Of a stretch of DNA of 64,000 nt, positions 33,937-47,486 are shown piece by piece. The stretch is from NCBI GenBank assembly GCA_020744425.1, contig JAGMUV010000001.1, forward strand, positions 6,634,001 to 6,698,000, read 5' to 3'. Source of the stretch: Dactylonectria macrodidyma. Its lineage: Eukaryota; Ascomycota; Sordariomycetes; Hypocreales; Nectriaceae. A program made the position numbers and the translations under genes. The notes below the pieces were generated by a model. The model had not been told where the DNA came from. It made no database searches and was given only the letters and a program-made list of their open reading frames with translations. The stretch's first letter is position 1, and each line of letters begins with the position of its first letter.

Positions 33937-35797
33937 ATGAACACCAAACAGACCAATCCAATCCAGCCCTCCGACACTCAAGTCATCAGTGCAGGGGAGA
34001 AGGTCGAGGAGTGTTACATTGAGGCTGCCGTAGAAAAGCTCATCGAGGTTGACATCAACACTTTGTCCCGAGAGGCTTTGACATGGAAGTCCAAAGCCAC
34101 CTTTCGCCTTGCTCTTGTCATCCTTGTTCAAGGCCTTAGTTTGTCCCCCCGACTACGGCATCTGTCCATCAGAGTAGTTCACTGACAGCTTCTGTCTGCG
34201 CAGGTGTTGCTGCATTTGCCATCGATGGTAACATCATCGGTGGCATGGCGTCTCTTCCTGCCTTCAGAGACCATTTCGATGTGAACACAAGCGGTTCTCG
34301 TATCGCCATCGTTCTTGCCGCCATGTCTATTGGCAACGCCGTCGCCAGTTTGTTCCAGTGGCTGTCTGATGTTATTGGCCGTCGTGGCACTGCATTCCTT
34401 GGAAACTGCATCCTTATTATCGGTTGCGTCTTGCAAGCTGCCGCTCCAAACCACGCCGCTCTGGTGGTTGGACGCCTTATCAGCGGTGCTGGCTGCTCCC
34501 TTAGTGCTACTGTAGGGCCTCTATATATGAGCGAGGTAGCCCCGTCCGCATATCGTGGCCTGGCTGTGGGGCTTTACTGCTCGCTCTATAGCATCGGCGC
34601 TATTATCATCGCAGTTGTCCTTCTTGGCGGCTCTTACTTGTCCGGCGACTGGAGCTGGCGAATGCCCATGATCTTCCAGCTAGGTCCTCCGGTCATCGTC
34701 GCCGCTCTCATCTATCCTCTTACGCCGGAATCTCCTCGATACCTGGTCTACAAAGGCAAGATTGATAAGGCTAGGCAGGTGATTGCCAAGTATCACACCT
34801 CGAGCGAGCGTCTAGATGATCCTATCGTTGTGGCCACGGTGAAGCAAATTCAGGACTCCATCGAGACAGTTGACGCAAAGGCTTGGGACTTTACTACTTT
34901 GTGGAGTACCAAGGACGCAAGATATAGACTATTCATTATTTTTATCTATTCTTTTTATCAGCAGTGCAACGGAACAGGTATGATGCCATTTCCCGGGCCG
35001 TGCAGCCTCCGAAGTTCTGTCGACTAACTGAGTTGGAGGCATGCTAAACTACTATCTTCCCCGCATCCTTGAACTTGTGGGAATCACAAACACCCAGGAC
35101 CAGCTTGCCGTGAATATTGGAATGACGGTGGCCTCATGGATATCGACTGTCGTTGGTGCGACTATCATCGATCGCGTCACCAGGCGATTTCTCCTGCTGG
35201 CTACGTTGGCAATCTTTATATTCTTTCTGGCGCTCATGTCCGTGGCTGGCGGTCTTTTCGCGAGTGGAATTGAGCAGAGGGCCATGGGGATATGGTCTAT
35301 TGCTCTTGTCTATCTTTTCCAGGTGTCCAACGGACTTTTCGGTGGGTGATTACGGACAGTGCTACCCTTTGCATGCTAACCGTCTATAGCTGCGGCTCTA
35401 CACAATATTTATCCAAACGAGGTTCTCTCGATTAGCCAGCGAGCTAAGGGCATGGGAATGTACTCGTTCTTCCAAAACGTCTTCGGTTTCGCCATGACCT
35501 ACGGTGTTGGAGAACTTTTGATGAGGATCACTTGGAAGGTGAATATTGCATTACGATTCCTCCTCTCACACCCCTGCTAACCAGATGTAGATTTACTTCA
35601 TGTTTATTGGAACGAACATTATCTGCATGGCCCTTACGTGGAAATTCTTCCCTGAGTTCCGCTTCCTCTCTCTTGAGGAGATTGACTACATCTTTGAATC
35701 TCCTGAAGTTCATCCCGTGAAGATGTCCAAAAGGCTTCAGAAGACGAGACTTCAGCAGAGGCGTGAAGAACGGGAGCGGCAGGTTAGTCTCGAGTAA
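33937..35797 (+). CDS. MFS sugar transporter
   Basis: Exons 33937-34138, 34204-34977, 35039-35341, 35390-35538 and 35591-35797 give 544 residues, with twelve predicted membrane segments. Sugar-porter signatures are present: DGNIIGGMASLPAF in segment 1, the loop motif DVIGRRGT, GRLISGAGCSLSATVGPLYMSE, LTPESPRYLVYKGK in the central loop and QQCNGTGMLNYYLP. The tail is basic and cytosolic. It should be a plasma-membrane proton-coupled importer of a mono- or oligosaccharide, similar in design to lactose/cellobiose-type permeases; the substrate is not readable. Downstream are GH95 and GH2 genes that lack signal peptides, which makes an imported oligosaccharide a plausible cargo. Confidence 0.92.
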
Positions 35798-36179
35798 TAT
35801 CGCCTATTCGAGTCCTTATGCTCGTTTTCATAGGCTAGGGCTTGAAAAATCCTGCCATGAGTAGTTATGGACTTGAGGGAGATCGATCTGGCTCTGGGGG
35901 AGGGAGCAACATTAAGAAGTTCAAGTAAAGCTGGGATGGACTGAACTATTAGAAGGCTTCCATGACCGTGCAGTAGAGGGGGGTTTTATATTGACCGGAC
36001 TTTGTCCTCTTTGGAACTGAGCATGATCAGTGTAATTTTTCAACAGGTTGTAACTCGTAATTACTCGGTGGTCTTAGAATGAACGCCTGTGCGATTCATC
36101 TGCATGGCCTACAACGTGCATGGGGGACCCGTAGGATAGAGATTGAAGTGACTACACCTGATGAATACATAATACGAAT
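35798..36179. other. Convergent intergenic region
   Basis: This stretch lies between the stops of the transporter and the GH95 gene. No gene or distinct motif is seen. Confidence 0.4.
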
Positions 36180-38498
36180 TTACAACTGGGCCGTCTCGCA
36201 GCGAACATGATTCTCCCCCACACGATTCCCTTCAACAATGACCCTTTTCCCGTTTGGAAATATAACGTGAGCGTCGAAACTTGGTATCTGTGTACCCTCC
36301 ACGACGGCAGAGTCGACAACGCGGCCATCCTTCCACTGAAACGATATCAACCATCCCTGCTTCGCCCGTACTTGCTCAAGTCGTCCTTTCTTCCAGTCAC
36401 CAGGGCACGCCGGCAGCAATCGAACCTCCACAACCCAGCGACCGTCCCTTTCCGTTTCAGTCGACTGCACCAGACATTCAAGAATCCCGGCGCATCCGCC
36501 AAAGTTGCCATCAATCTGGAACGGGGGGTGCGTGTCTAGCATATTCGGCAACGTTGAGGTCTCCAAGAGGAGGTCTATATTCTCCCCACAAGCTTCGCCA
36601 TCGAATAGCCTTGCATAAAAGTTGACTAGCCAGGCGCGGCTCCAACCCGTGTGGCCACCCCCGTTGTCCATGCGATTCTTTAGGACTCTTTTGGCTGCCT
36701 CTGCCAGCTCTGGAGATGCGACGGGGCTGATAATATCGGCAGGGTAGAGGCCGAAGAGGTGGGATACGTGGCGGTGTCCTGGCTCGTCTTCTTCGTAATT
36801 GTTCAGACCCCATTCTTGTATAATGCCAGCTTCATTCAAGATTAGGGGTGGGAGCTTTCCCTTGGCATCTTGGACTTTGCTCTTCAAGGGATGGCTGGTA
36901 TGACCCAACAAGTCGAGGCTCCAGAGGAATTGTGTGAAGGCTACGCGGATGAGCGTCATGTCGATAGCGGAGCCTTCACAGAAAACCCCTTGTTTCCCCA
37001 ACTTGGTGATGAAGGTGTTTTCGGGCGATAGCGAAGGGCTCGTTACGAGATATTGGCCACATGCCGAGGGGATGAGGAAATCCAGCAGGAACTCGACAGC
37101 GCCTTGGTGGATGCGGAAAATGCGCCGGTGAAGAGCCTCGTCATACTGGTAACGTAGAGTCCCCATCATATCGACAGACAGCCAGAGCCCTCCCAGCGGC
37201 CAGAGGGTCGCGGGCATCCAACGGTCCTGAGGGCTCGTGTCTGCCCAGATATCCGTGTTATGATGGGCGCACCAGCCTCGACACCCGTACATGCGCTGGG
37301 CCGTCTCGCGGCCGCGGAGAGCCATGCGTTCTAGTAGGTCAATGACGGGACGAGTACAGTCGTCTATGAGACTACACGGTGCTGCGGGCCAGTAGTTCAT
37401 CTGGAGGTTGATGTTGATTGTGTACTTGGAACCCCATGGCGGAGAGAACTTGGCATTCCAGATTCCCTGGAGCGTTGCTGGCAAAGCCTTGTGCGCGTCT
37501 CGACTGCACGATATCAGGAGATAACGACCGTAGTTGTGATACAAGGTCACCAGTCCTGGATCTCGCGCTGTCCTAATACGCTCGTCTGTTGGGATGTGGG
37601 ACGCATCTGGCCACATCCGGAGGCTCATGCGATTGAAGAGACGGCAGTAGTCGGCTCGATGTCGCTGTATCAGCTGGTTCCAGTGCTGGGCCAGCGCTTC
37701 ATCAACATTGGTCGTGGCAACGAGCTCGGCATCCGCGTGGCGATACGTCGTCTGCGCCCCAAGTGCAATCCTGCAGGACGAGGAGGTGACGACAAGGCAG
37801 TTGCCGATGGCTTCGATTTTCCCTGCGTCGTCATCGCAAGCCACCCCGAGCACGAGACAGAGTCGATTGCTATTCGCGCCGCCGGGAGTGGCATGCATGA
37901 CAATATGAGACGCCTTGGCCGTGATATCGTCTAGGTATACGTTGGTCTCGGTCTCGATGTCGCTGACACGGTCCAACCGCACAACAAACTGGGTGGGCTC
38001 CGAAGACGTACATCGTACGAGTAGAGCATTGTCCGGGAAGCTAGCAATGATATCGCGGCGGTAAGAGACGTCCTGATGCTTGTACTCTACGACTACCTGT
38101 GACCTAGCGATGTCCAGGTGTCGGCTGTACTCGTCGACACCATTGGTGTTATGACCAAATTCGAGGGTACAGATGCCTAGTGGTTCGTAATGTCTCATGC
38201 TCGCAGGCGAGGCGAAGAAGGCCTGACGAACCAGGGCCTCGGCTTTGTCATGTTCCTCATCCCGGATGAGCTGCCGAAGCTTGGGAAGCATACGTTGGGC
38301 GTCCCTGGGTGTCCTGTCTGATGGACCGCCGTACCAGACCGAGTCCTCGTTGAGCTGCAAAAGCTCCGTGTCGGTCCGTCCGTACACTGTGGCGCCTAAT
38401 CGGCCGTTTCCCACTGGTAGGCTCTCTGACCATTGTGAAGCAGGAGCCGTGTAGTGAAGGTGTAAGTGCTGGTTATCGCCTTGTTCTTGAGCCATCAT
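36180..38498 (-). CDS. GH95 alpha-L-fucosidase
   Basis: Single exon, 772 residues, full length for GH95. The N-terminal domain opens with LHYTAPASQWSESLPVGNGRLGA and LNEDSVWYGGP, then the (alpha/alpha)6 barrel with KYTININLQMNYWPAAPCSL, WCAHHNTDIWAD, SPSLSPENTF, NEAGIIQEWG and HRHVSHLFGLYP. The conserved DGNFGGCAGI near the C-terminus holds the catalytic asparagine/aspartate region. GH95 enzymes remove alpha-1,2-linked L-fucose (some act on L-galactose) from plant or mucin glycans by inversion. No signal peptide is present, so it is probably cytosolic. It is divergent from the GH2 gene over 443 bp that carry three copies of the shared motif. Confidence 0.93.
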   Translation of the reverse strand: MMAQEQGDNQHLHLHYTAPASQWSESLPVGNGRLGATVYGRTDTELLQLNEDSVWYGGPSDRTPRDAQRMLPKLRQLIRDEEHDKAEALVRQAFFASPASMRHYEPLGICTLEFGHNTNGVDEYSRHLDIARSQVVVEYKHQDVSYRRDIIASFPDNALLVRCTSSEPTQFVVRLDRVSDIETETNVYLDDITAKASHIVMHATPGGANSNRLCLVLGVACDDDAGKIEAIGNCLVVTSSSCRIALGAQTTYRHADAELVATTNVDEALAQHWNQLIQRHRADYCRLFNRMSLRMWPDASHIPTDERIRTARDPGLVTLYHNYGRYLLISCSRDAHKALPATLQGIWNAKFSPPWGSKYTININLQMNYWPAAPCSLIDDCTRPVIDLLERMALRGRETAQRMYGCRGWCAHHNTDIWADTSPQDRWMPATLWPLGGLWLSVDMMGTLRYQYDEALHRRIFRIHQGAVEFLLDFLIPSACGQYLVTSPSLSPENTFITKLGKQGVFCEGSAIDMTLIRVAFTQFLWSLDLLGHTSHPLKSKVQDAKGKLPPLILNEAGIIQEWGLNNYEEDEPGHRHVSHLFGLYPADIISPVASPELAEAAKRVLKNRMDNGGGHTGWSRAWLVNFYARLFDGEACGENIDLLLETSTLPNMLDTHPPFQIDGNFGGCAGILECLVQSTETERDGRWVVEVRLLPACPGDWKKGRLEQVRAKQGWLISFQWKDGRVVDSAVVEGTQIPSFDAHVIFPNGKRVIVEGNRVGENHVRCETAQL

Positions 38499-38627
38499 GT
38501 TCTCGGGAGTGGAAGAACGCCTGCCTGCAGCTCAATGATTACAGAGGCCACTCGGCACCTTTTTGGTCTATGGCTCGCTGCATGTCCCACTATCCGCCAA
38601 CAAGTTAAGATGACAACGGGCTAGAAA

Positions 38628-38670
38628 TATCCCGACGGTTTCTAATATCCGACGGCCGAAAGATCCGACG
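38628..38670 (+). promoter_or_regulatory. Triple TATCC(C)GACG element in the GH95/GH2 divergent promoter
   Basis: Three direct copies occur at 38628-38637 (TATCCCGACG), 38646-38654 (TATCCGACG) and 38663-38670 (ATCCGACG), with starts 16-18 bp apart. They lie inside the 38499-38941 region shared by the fucosidase and galactosidase genes. A TATATA box near 38887 is well placed for the GH2 gene. Spacing of about one and a half to two helical turns suggests cooperative binding of one regulator to both genes, which is inference. Confidence 0.55.
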
Positions 38671-38941
38671 AGTGGCAAGATCGGGACAGACGTTCCGAAA
38701 CTGGCCCGTCTCCGAAATGTAAAGATTGGAGGGGCTAGGGGCATGACATGGGTGGTCCTACATTCCAAGTTAGATCCTACTGTAAAGGGCAAGGTCAGCA
38801 GTGTCCCGCACACGCCTGCTGCTCACTTCCTCCCTGCCTAGTTTCCCGCAGCATCTTATCATTACTTTTCCCGAGTTGGGCATTTGTATATATTTACCAA
38901 ATTGTAACAACTCGCCTCCGACTATTCTAGACAAACAATGA

Positions 38942-42049
<3,108 letters not shown>

Positions 42050-43009
42050 ATGTAGTTATATGGTTAAATGGTAACAATTACGAAGAAAAACTAAACAAGC
42101 TGTCGAGGCTACGGCAATGCCAATCACGCCCCAAAAGTGAAATTACGTCTAGTAACTAGGCTACTGGCGACCAGGTTGTCTGCGCACTAGTTAGCTGTGT
42201 TCTACGGACGCTTACGATGTCTCAAGAAATGTACAGGTCCTGTATTCTTGCTACTACTGAGTTGGCTGTCCACTCCATCAAGGGCGAGTGGCTACTATCA
42301 CGAAGTCAAAAGAAACACAGTTTTCTTGACATTTTAAGCATTTCAAGATCTAGTTCTTTCATAGTTACCTAAGGTTCTGTGTTCATTTTCCGACGGCTTG
42401 TTTTACATTGGCCCCAGCTCTGGGTGTTATCAATGCCCCCACCGCGCCCACGCCAATTATCCGACGGATGAAAAGCACAATAAAATAGCCGGCCCAGAAG
42501 TCGAGCCCGCTATTTATATTAATTATCCGAGGTGTGGCGGGCAACCCCGGCTTTGGTTCTCATACTTGGAGAGCACAACCCCTTCACAACCCCTACCCTT
42601 GGCAATCTGGAATTGTGTGTTTGTTCGTGAACAGAGAGACTCGGACGGACGCCGGTCTACATACCGGTTATTGCCCCGAGGTCCAACACATTTGTCACCT
42701 TCGACAAGTTAGGCATTGGGTACGAATCGGAATGGAGACAGAAAGTGACTTATTTCTTGCGTAGCTCCGATACCTACCCCGGATTCTGATGCTAGTCCGC
42801 TCCTGTGTAGGACTACCTGAGTCCCCATGGGGAAGTATGCCGCCAACTGCGTCACGATCTTTGTTCCGAGAGATGACCAATGCGTATCAGAAAAATCTAG
42901 TTAAATAGGTAGGTATTATGCAGTTTGAATGTCAAAGCGGATTACACTACGCAATTCAACTCCTCGTCTATCCAATCTACACCTGTTCAGTCTCTGCCTA
43001 ACTGCCACG
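42050..43009. other. Intergenic, upstream of the beta-helix gene
   Basis: No gene is supported. The stretch 42250-42295 resembles 31404-31446. The part from 42450 holds motif copies described separately. Confidence 0.45.
42455..42530 (+). promoter_or_regulatory. Paired AATTATCCGA(CGG) sites upstream of the beta-helix gene
   Basis: AATTATCCGACGG lies at 42455-42467 and a shorter copy, AATTATCCGA, lies at 42521-42530, with starts 66 bp apart. The first is identical to the reverse strand at 32869-32881. They lie 480-555 bp before the start codon at 43010. Confidence 0.5.
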
Positions 43010-44482
43010 ATGCGCTTCCCCTTTGCTTCGTTGCTCATCTATCTTCTCGCCGCTGTATTGGCGCCGGTGAGCAAGGCTTCGAGTCTTCAAGTCCGAGCTC
43101 CCGCTACCGGCTCTAACAAAATCGTCACCTATCCAGTCCCGACTGGAGTCAGCGTCGCCAACTCATTCGAAGTCAAGATCCGCACTCCTGGTGGCAAATG
43201 GCAGAACGTGACCACCTACCAGCCTACGGTTGCTCAGATCAACACCACTACGGGATCCAGAGCCGTCTTCGCGTCGTCCATGGCCTACTTCGACTTCAAC
43301 GGCACTGTTGAGATTTCCGCCACGTATTCGAAAGCCCGCGTTGAGGAAGCGAGAGTGCGGCCTGACTCCTTGGACATCGCTCCGAATAAGTCGGGTCATA
43401 CTGTCAAATTCAAGTTGTCCCGGCCTCAAAACGTCGTTTTGCAGGTGAACGGTGAGGTTTTCGACTGCCTACACCTGTTTACCAATCCCATCAGTACAGA
43501 AACGCCCTCTAGTGACGACCCAGACGTAATCTACTTCGGTCCCGGCTTCCACTCCCTCGCGGAAGCTTTGGAGGTGCCATCAGGAAAGACAGTCTATGTC
43601 GCGGGTGGCGCCGTCGTCTCCGTGCCGTCCATCTATATCACCAACGTCACGAGCGCAGCTGTCCGAGGCCATGGCGTCCTCACTTCTACCAGATCCGGCA
43701 GCATTTCCATTACACGGTCTAAAAACGTCGTCATTGATGGTCTGATTGGCCTTAACTTCATGGCCAGGACTTTCGAGTCGAGCAATGTCGAGATTCGTAA
43801 CTGGCGATCCTTCAGCTCTGTGCAATGGGGCGACGGGATCGATCTCTTCTGCAGCAAAGATATCTTGATCGACTCCGTATTCTTAAGAAACTCTGACGAT
43901 TGTTTGGCCATCTACAACCATCGGGATAGCTGGTATGGGGATAGTAAGAACATCACCCTGCAGAATTCGTCGCTGTGGGCGGATGTGGCACACCCTATCA
44001 ACGTCGCCACACATGGGAATACCCTTGACCCGGAAACGGTCGATGGCTTCACTGTCCGTAACATCGACATTCTCGACCATAGGGAGAAGCAGATGCTCTA
44101 CCAGGGTGCCATTGCAATCAACCCCGGCGACAGCAACCTTGTGCAGAATGTCCTTATTGACGATGTACGCGTTGAAGACTTCCGTATGGGACAGCTACTG
44201 AACTTCCGCGTTATGTTCAATGAAAAGTACAATACGTCCCCGGGCCGAGGCATTCGTAATGTCCTCATCCAAAACCTCAAGTATAACGGTAATCATGCCG
44301 GCACTTCAATCTTCACAGGTTATGATGCCGACCGCACTATTTCCAACGTTACATTTCATAACCTGACGATCAATGGCCAGGCCATTAGCGACTCCATGAA
44401 AAAACCTAGTTGGTATCTCACTACGGATTTCATTCCTATGTATGCAAACGAGCATGTGAGCAACCTAACATTCATTGCTTAA
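43010..44482 (+). CDS. Secreted parallel beta-helix glycosidase (pectin lyase-like fold, GH28-like)
   Basis: Single exon, 490 residues. A signal peptide is clear (MRFPFASLLIYLLAAVLAPV). The N-terminal part is beta-rich, and the rest shows repeated short strands of a right-handed parallel beta-helix (NVVIDGLIGLNF, NVEIRNWRSF, ILIDSVFLRN, NVLIDDVRVED, NVLIQNLKYN). The acidic cluster WGDGIDLFCSKD and RNSDDCLAIYNHR occupies the place of the catalytic aspartates of GH28, but the GHG and RIK motifs of true polygalacturonases are not evident. Many NxT/S glycosylation sites fit secretion. It probably cleaves a plant cell-wall polysaccharide. It lies close to GH2 and GH95 and shares their promoter motif. 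Exact CAZy family uncertain. Confidence 0.75.
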   Translation: MRFPFASLLIYLLAAVLAPVSKASSLQVRAPATGSNKIVTYPVPTGVSVANSFEVKIRTPGGKWQNVTTYQPTVAQINTTTGSRAVFASSMAYFDFNGTVEISATYSKARVEEARVRPDSLDIAPNKSGHTVKFKLSRPQNVVLQVNGEVFDCLHLFTNPISTETPSSDDPDVIYFGPGFHSLAEALEVPSGKTVYVAGGAVVSVPSIYITNVTSAAVRGHGVLTSTRSGSISITRSKNVVIDGLIGLNFMARTFESSNVEIRNWRSFSSVQWGDGIDLFCSKDILIDSVFLRNSDDCLAIYNHRDSWYGDSKNITLQNSSLWADVAHPINVATHGNTLDPETVDGFTVRNIDILDHREKQMLYQGAIAINPGDSNLVQNVLIDDVRVEDFRMGQLLNFRVMFNEKYNTSPGRGIRNVLIQNLKYNGNHAGTSIFTGYDADRTISNVTFHNLTINGQAISDSMKKPSWYLTTDFIPMYANEHVSNLTFIA

Positions 44483-46424
44483 GGGATATTTAATCTGGCA
44501 ATTGCGTTTGCACATATTCTACAAGGGCATGAGCTTAAGTCTAGGAATGGAAACAGTATTTGATGTCCTAAGTTTTCATCGTTAAGCATAGTGATGTAGA
44601 AGAGACAGCTGCATATATATTTACCAAATCAGCATATCTGATTAAAAATTTCTAAGTAAAGTTCATAGCGAAAAGTTAGCTATCTATCACTGAAATCATG
44701 CAAAGTGAGGGCGCTACCCTAGAGCTAGCTCAGAAGGCTTGCGGAATACGTGGACGGTCACGCGCAGCAGTTTGAATCCCAGGATTAGGAAGCCCATGCC
44801 CCGGAATATTTACTCATTTACAACTGTATCTAGTCAAAAAGACAGACTTGTTGAACCAAGTGCCACACACTCTGGCCATTTGACCCATTGTAGACTCATA
44901 ACATCCTCATCTTAGTAGCACGAACACACTACATACTGTACGCAGAACCCAACAGTGGGATAAGCCACTCACTCCCGAATCTCCCGCCCTTCCTCTCATA
45001 CAGGGTCCAGGTACGATTCAGGGTCCGTCGTAACCCTTGTGACCCTCGAGCCAAACCCGTGTCAACTGGAATCCCATGCATTCCATTTTATTGTGGCCAC
45101 TGATGCGAAGGGGGTTGGACAAGGGTCTGATAGGGTTGTGGGGACTAAAGATTCAACTCTCTAGACCTCAGGGAATTTTGAAGGCAGAGACATCATCATC
45201 AGGATCATCAGCTTCAACAGCCGTAGAGGGACGAGACCTCTCAGCTGCTAGATGCGGCCGGGCCTTTGTTTTCTAAACTGTATGGCTATCAATTTATCGC
45301 AGATTTCCTGCCCTTTGTCTGTTCCCTTCCAATTCTGCCGAAAACGCCCTTTTCCTACGAGCCCGACCCACAGCGTTCTTGGTCTTCCACCCAAGCTCGG
45401 ATCTGCTGCTGCAACCTTCATCTTTTCGAGCCTTGCCACAATCCGCAGCGGCGATCCAATCCGATAAAGTGTCTAATTAGACACTTTTCTAGCTATCTTG
45501 AAGAGACCGACCTGTCATCTTTATCTGCGGTGGTGCTGGAAGCAGCCGCTGCCGACCTCTGCTGGAGGCGGCAAGACGGCGTCAGTCGCGATTGGCCCCA
45601 GAGGCCCCGAAGAGATAACTAGCCATTTGGGTGTGGTTTCTTGCTCGTCCGCCAGGGTCGTTTCACCACCCTTCTCAGTAAACGCCATATCCTTAATTGC
45701 TGAGCCTCTGGTGACTGGCTTGCTATTGACGAAAACTCCGGCTCCCCTTCACCTCGCACCCTGCCCTCGGCTTCCCCCCTCAAAATGCTGTGCTTATTAG
45801 TCGACAAATCCACGGGATCGACCCGCCGCTTGTCCATGCTAGTTGCACAGGGCTATTCGAGCACCTTAGAAAAGTAGGCTATGAGACTTCCGTCTTGCGG
45901 AGCCGCATTGTAGTGGTGAGAGGATTCAGCTAAGTAGAACTTCGATAGTTAGGAGAAAATTCGGTATCCTGAATCGAGAGAGAATCCGTATCTCTATACT
46001 CGTATGTACTGCTTTGTTAATTACTGTATATCCATGTTCAGGGAAGAAATGGTTGAAACTCCGATGGAAAGGCCTGGTGTGTGACGTTCCTTTGTCGAGC
46101 GAGATAATGAAGCAAGTTTTATAATGGGATGACGTTGAGCCAGCTGACTGCATCTCTTCCGTGATAAGTGAGTTCGCTTGAAGCGGACCGAAGCCACATT
46201 CCCCAAGTTCAAATCCAAGGCGTCGTCTTGCTGTTTGCAACTAATTTGAACCGAGTCGTCGGGGGCTGCCCGTTTCGCTTCCACCTTGGTTCTATTCGTC
46301 GGACGCGAGGTGAATTTCGAAGCTCCGCTTGCATCGCTGGGCGACCTGGTGCCTCAAGTCGTCCAGACGGACTTCGGAAACTGACTCGGGTTGTTTAGTA
46401 CCGCTGCCGCTGTGGAAGTAGTTG
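44483..46424. other. Intergenic, with a palindrome and a tRNA-like segment
   Basis: No gene is supported in this 1.9-kb stretch. Open frames around 45250-45830 show no recognisable family and no splice-compatible partner. A segment at 44719-44790 has pol III-type A and B boxes at tRNA spacing but does not fold as a tRNA. Confidence 0.45.
45466..45487. repeat. Perfect 22-bp palindrome
   Basis: The half-site AAAGTGTCTAA is followed immediately by its reverse complement, giving an exact 22-bp palindrome with no spacer. It could be a dimer binding site, a short hairpin or an excision footprint of a small transposon. Confidence 0.75.
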
Positions 46425-46444
46425 GCCGTGGTTCAGATAACTCC

Positions 46445-47079
46445 CCCCTTGCCCTTGGTGTGCTGGAGTAGTGGACAGAGCGTAGGTACGCTGGCGGCCA
46501 TGATGACGATATTTTGTTCGATTCTTGATGGGTTAGGTGGATACTCTATCATGGCACTCAACTAATGATATCCGACAGTTTGAATCATATTAGTCTTGAT
46601 TATTTTCTTGCCGATGCCCTCCTGCGCGGCCACGGCTGCCAAGTGTATGTCGAGCCCAAGATCAAACGAAAACTGGACAAAAGGAAGACGCAACGATGCG
46701 ACACAGCTACTAAATTAATAAGCATTCGTGTTCGTCTTCAAGGGTGTTCTGCTTGACGACTTACCAGCGAGGAAGAAATCATCAAGTCATTCCATCTCGG
46801 CCGTCGAAAAATGATTAGAGTCGTGTAAAGCTTTGTCAGAGCCGTGAGAATGGCCAACCCCATGAAGATCCACGCGACGAGACTCAGCTCAGTCTGTTTG
46901 GACTCCTCGAAACATTCTTCGTCCGTGGCGAGCGAGTGTGGATGGACGAAAAGGTCTAGGTTGATGCTCCAGAACACAACAACGGCTAAGATGATGCTGG
47001 GACATCTGGGCGCTGCGCGCCAGAGGACTGAGGACGAGTGGCGAGCCATTGCGACCGAGGCTGGTTTGGAGACTGCCAA
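46445..47079 (-). pseudogene. Broken rhodopsin-domain (PTH11-type) integral membrane gene
   Basis: Pieces of a fungal rhodopsin-domain membrane protein are visible in the right order but do not join. The first membrane segment (SLVAWIFMGLAILTALTK) and the following loop (FRRPRWNDLMISSSL) end at a good donor at 46764. A loop-like segment (FDLGLDIHLAA, QEGIGKK) follows near 46600-46680. The last membrane segment (EQNIVIMAASVPTLCPLL) appears at about 46450-46520, then a stop. The part that should encode roughly the second to sixth membrane segments is missing. Family and order are inferred from remembered family layout; the internal deletion is seen directly as a lack of space. Could be a heavily misread gene, but no in-frame model was found. 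Confidence 0.55.
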
Positions 47080-47486
47080 TACTTACCCCAACCCCGGGTA
47101 GCCTGAGAGCGTCATTAAGCTTGCTCTCCGTTCTCTTTGGGAGTTTATAACAGATAGCTATCCCTAAGGTCTAATCACCAATAATTAGTCAATAATGATC
47201 CGACGACGTCCTCAAAGCCTGTGATATGGCGTGATGAATACTAATTGACTGGCTACCCGCTCCTTCGAGAGCGAGTGTGAGATGAATCGTTTCCCGCTAT
47301 CAAAGAAATGGTGAAGGTAATGAACTTGGCCAAAACGCCTCTTACGGAGACTACAGGACCCCGCCATCCTCATCCTTCAACATTACTAGTTCACACTTAC
47401 CGACAACTGACCTGCATCATCACGCACTTGTTCCAGATACCAAATACACACGGGGATCCTGGGTATGTCATCACGCTCTCGTCTGT
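47080..47486. other. Intergenic between the broken receptor and the NACHT-ankyrin gene
   Basis: No gene is supported. An ATCCGACG element occurs at 47198-47205, the short core of the motif found in the glycosidase promoters. Confidence 0.35.
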
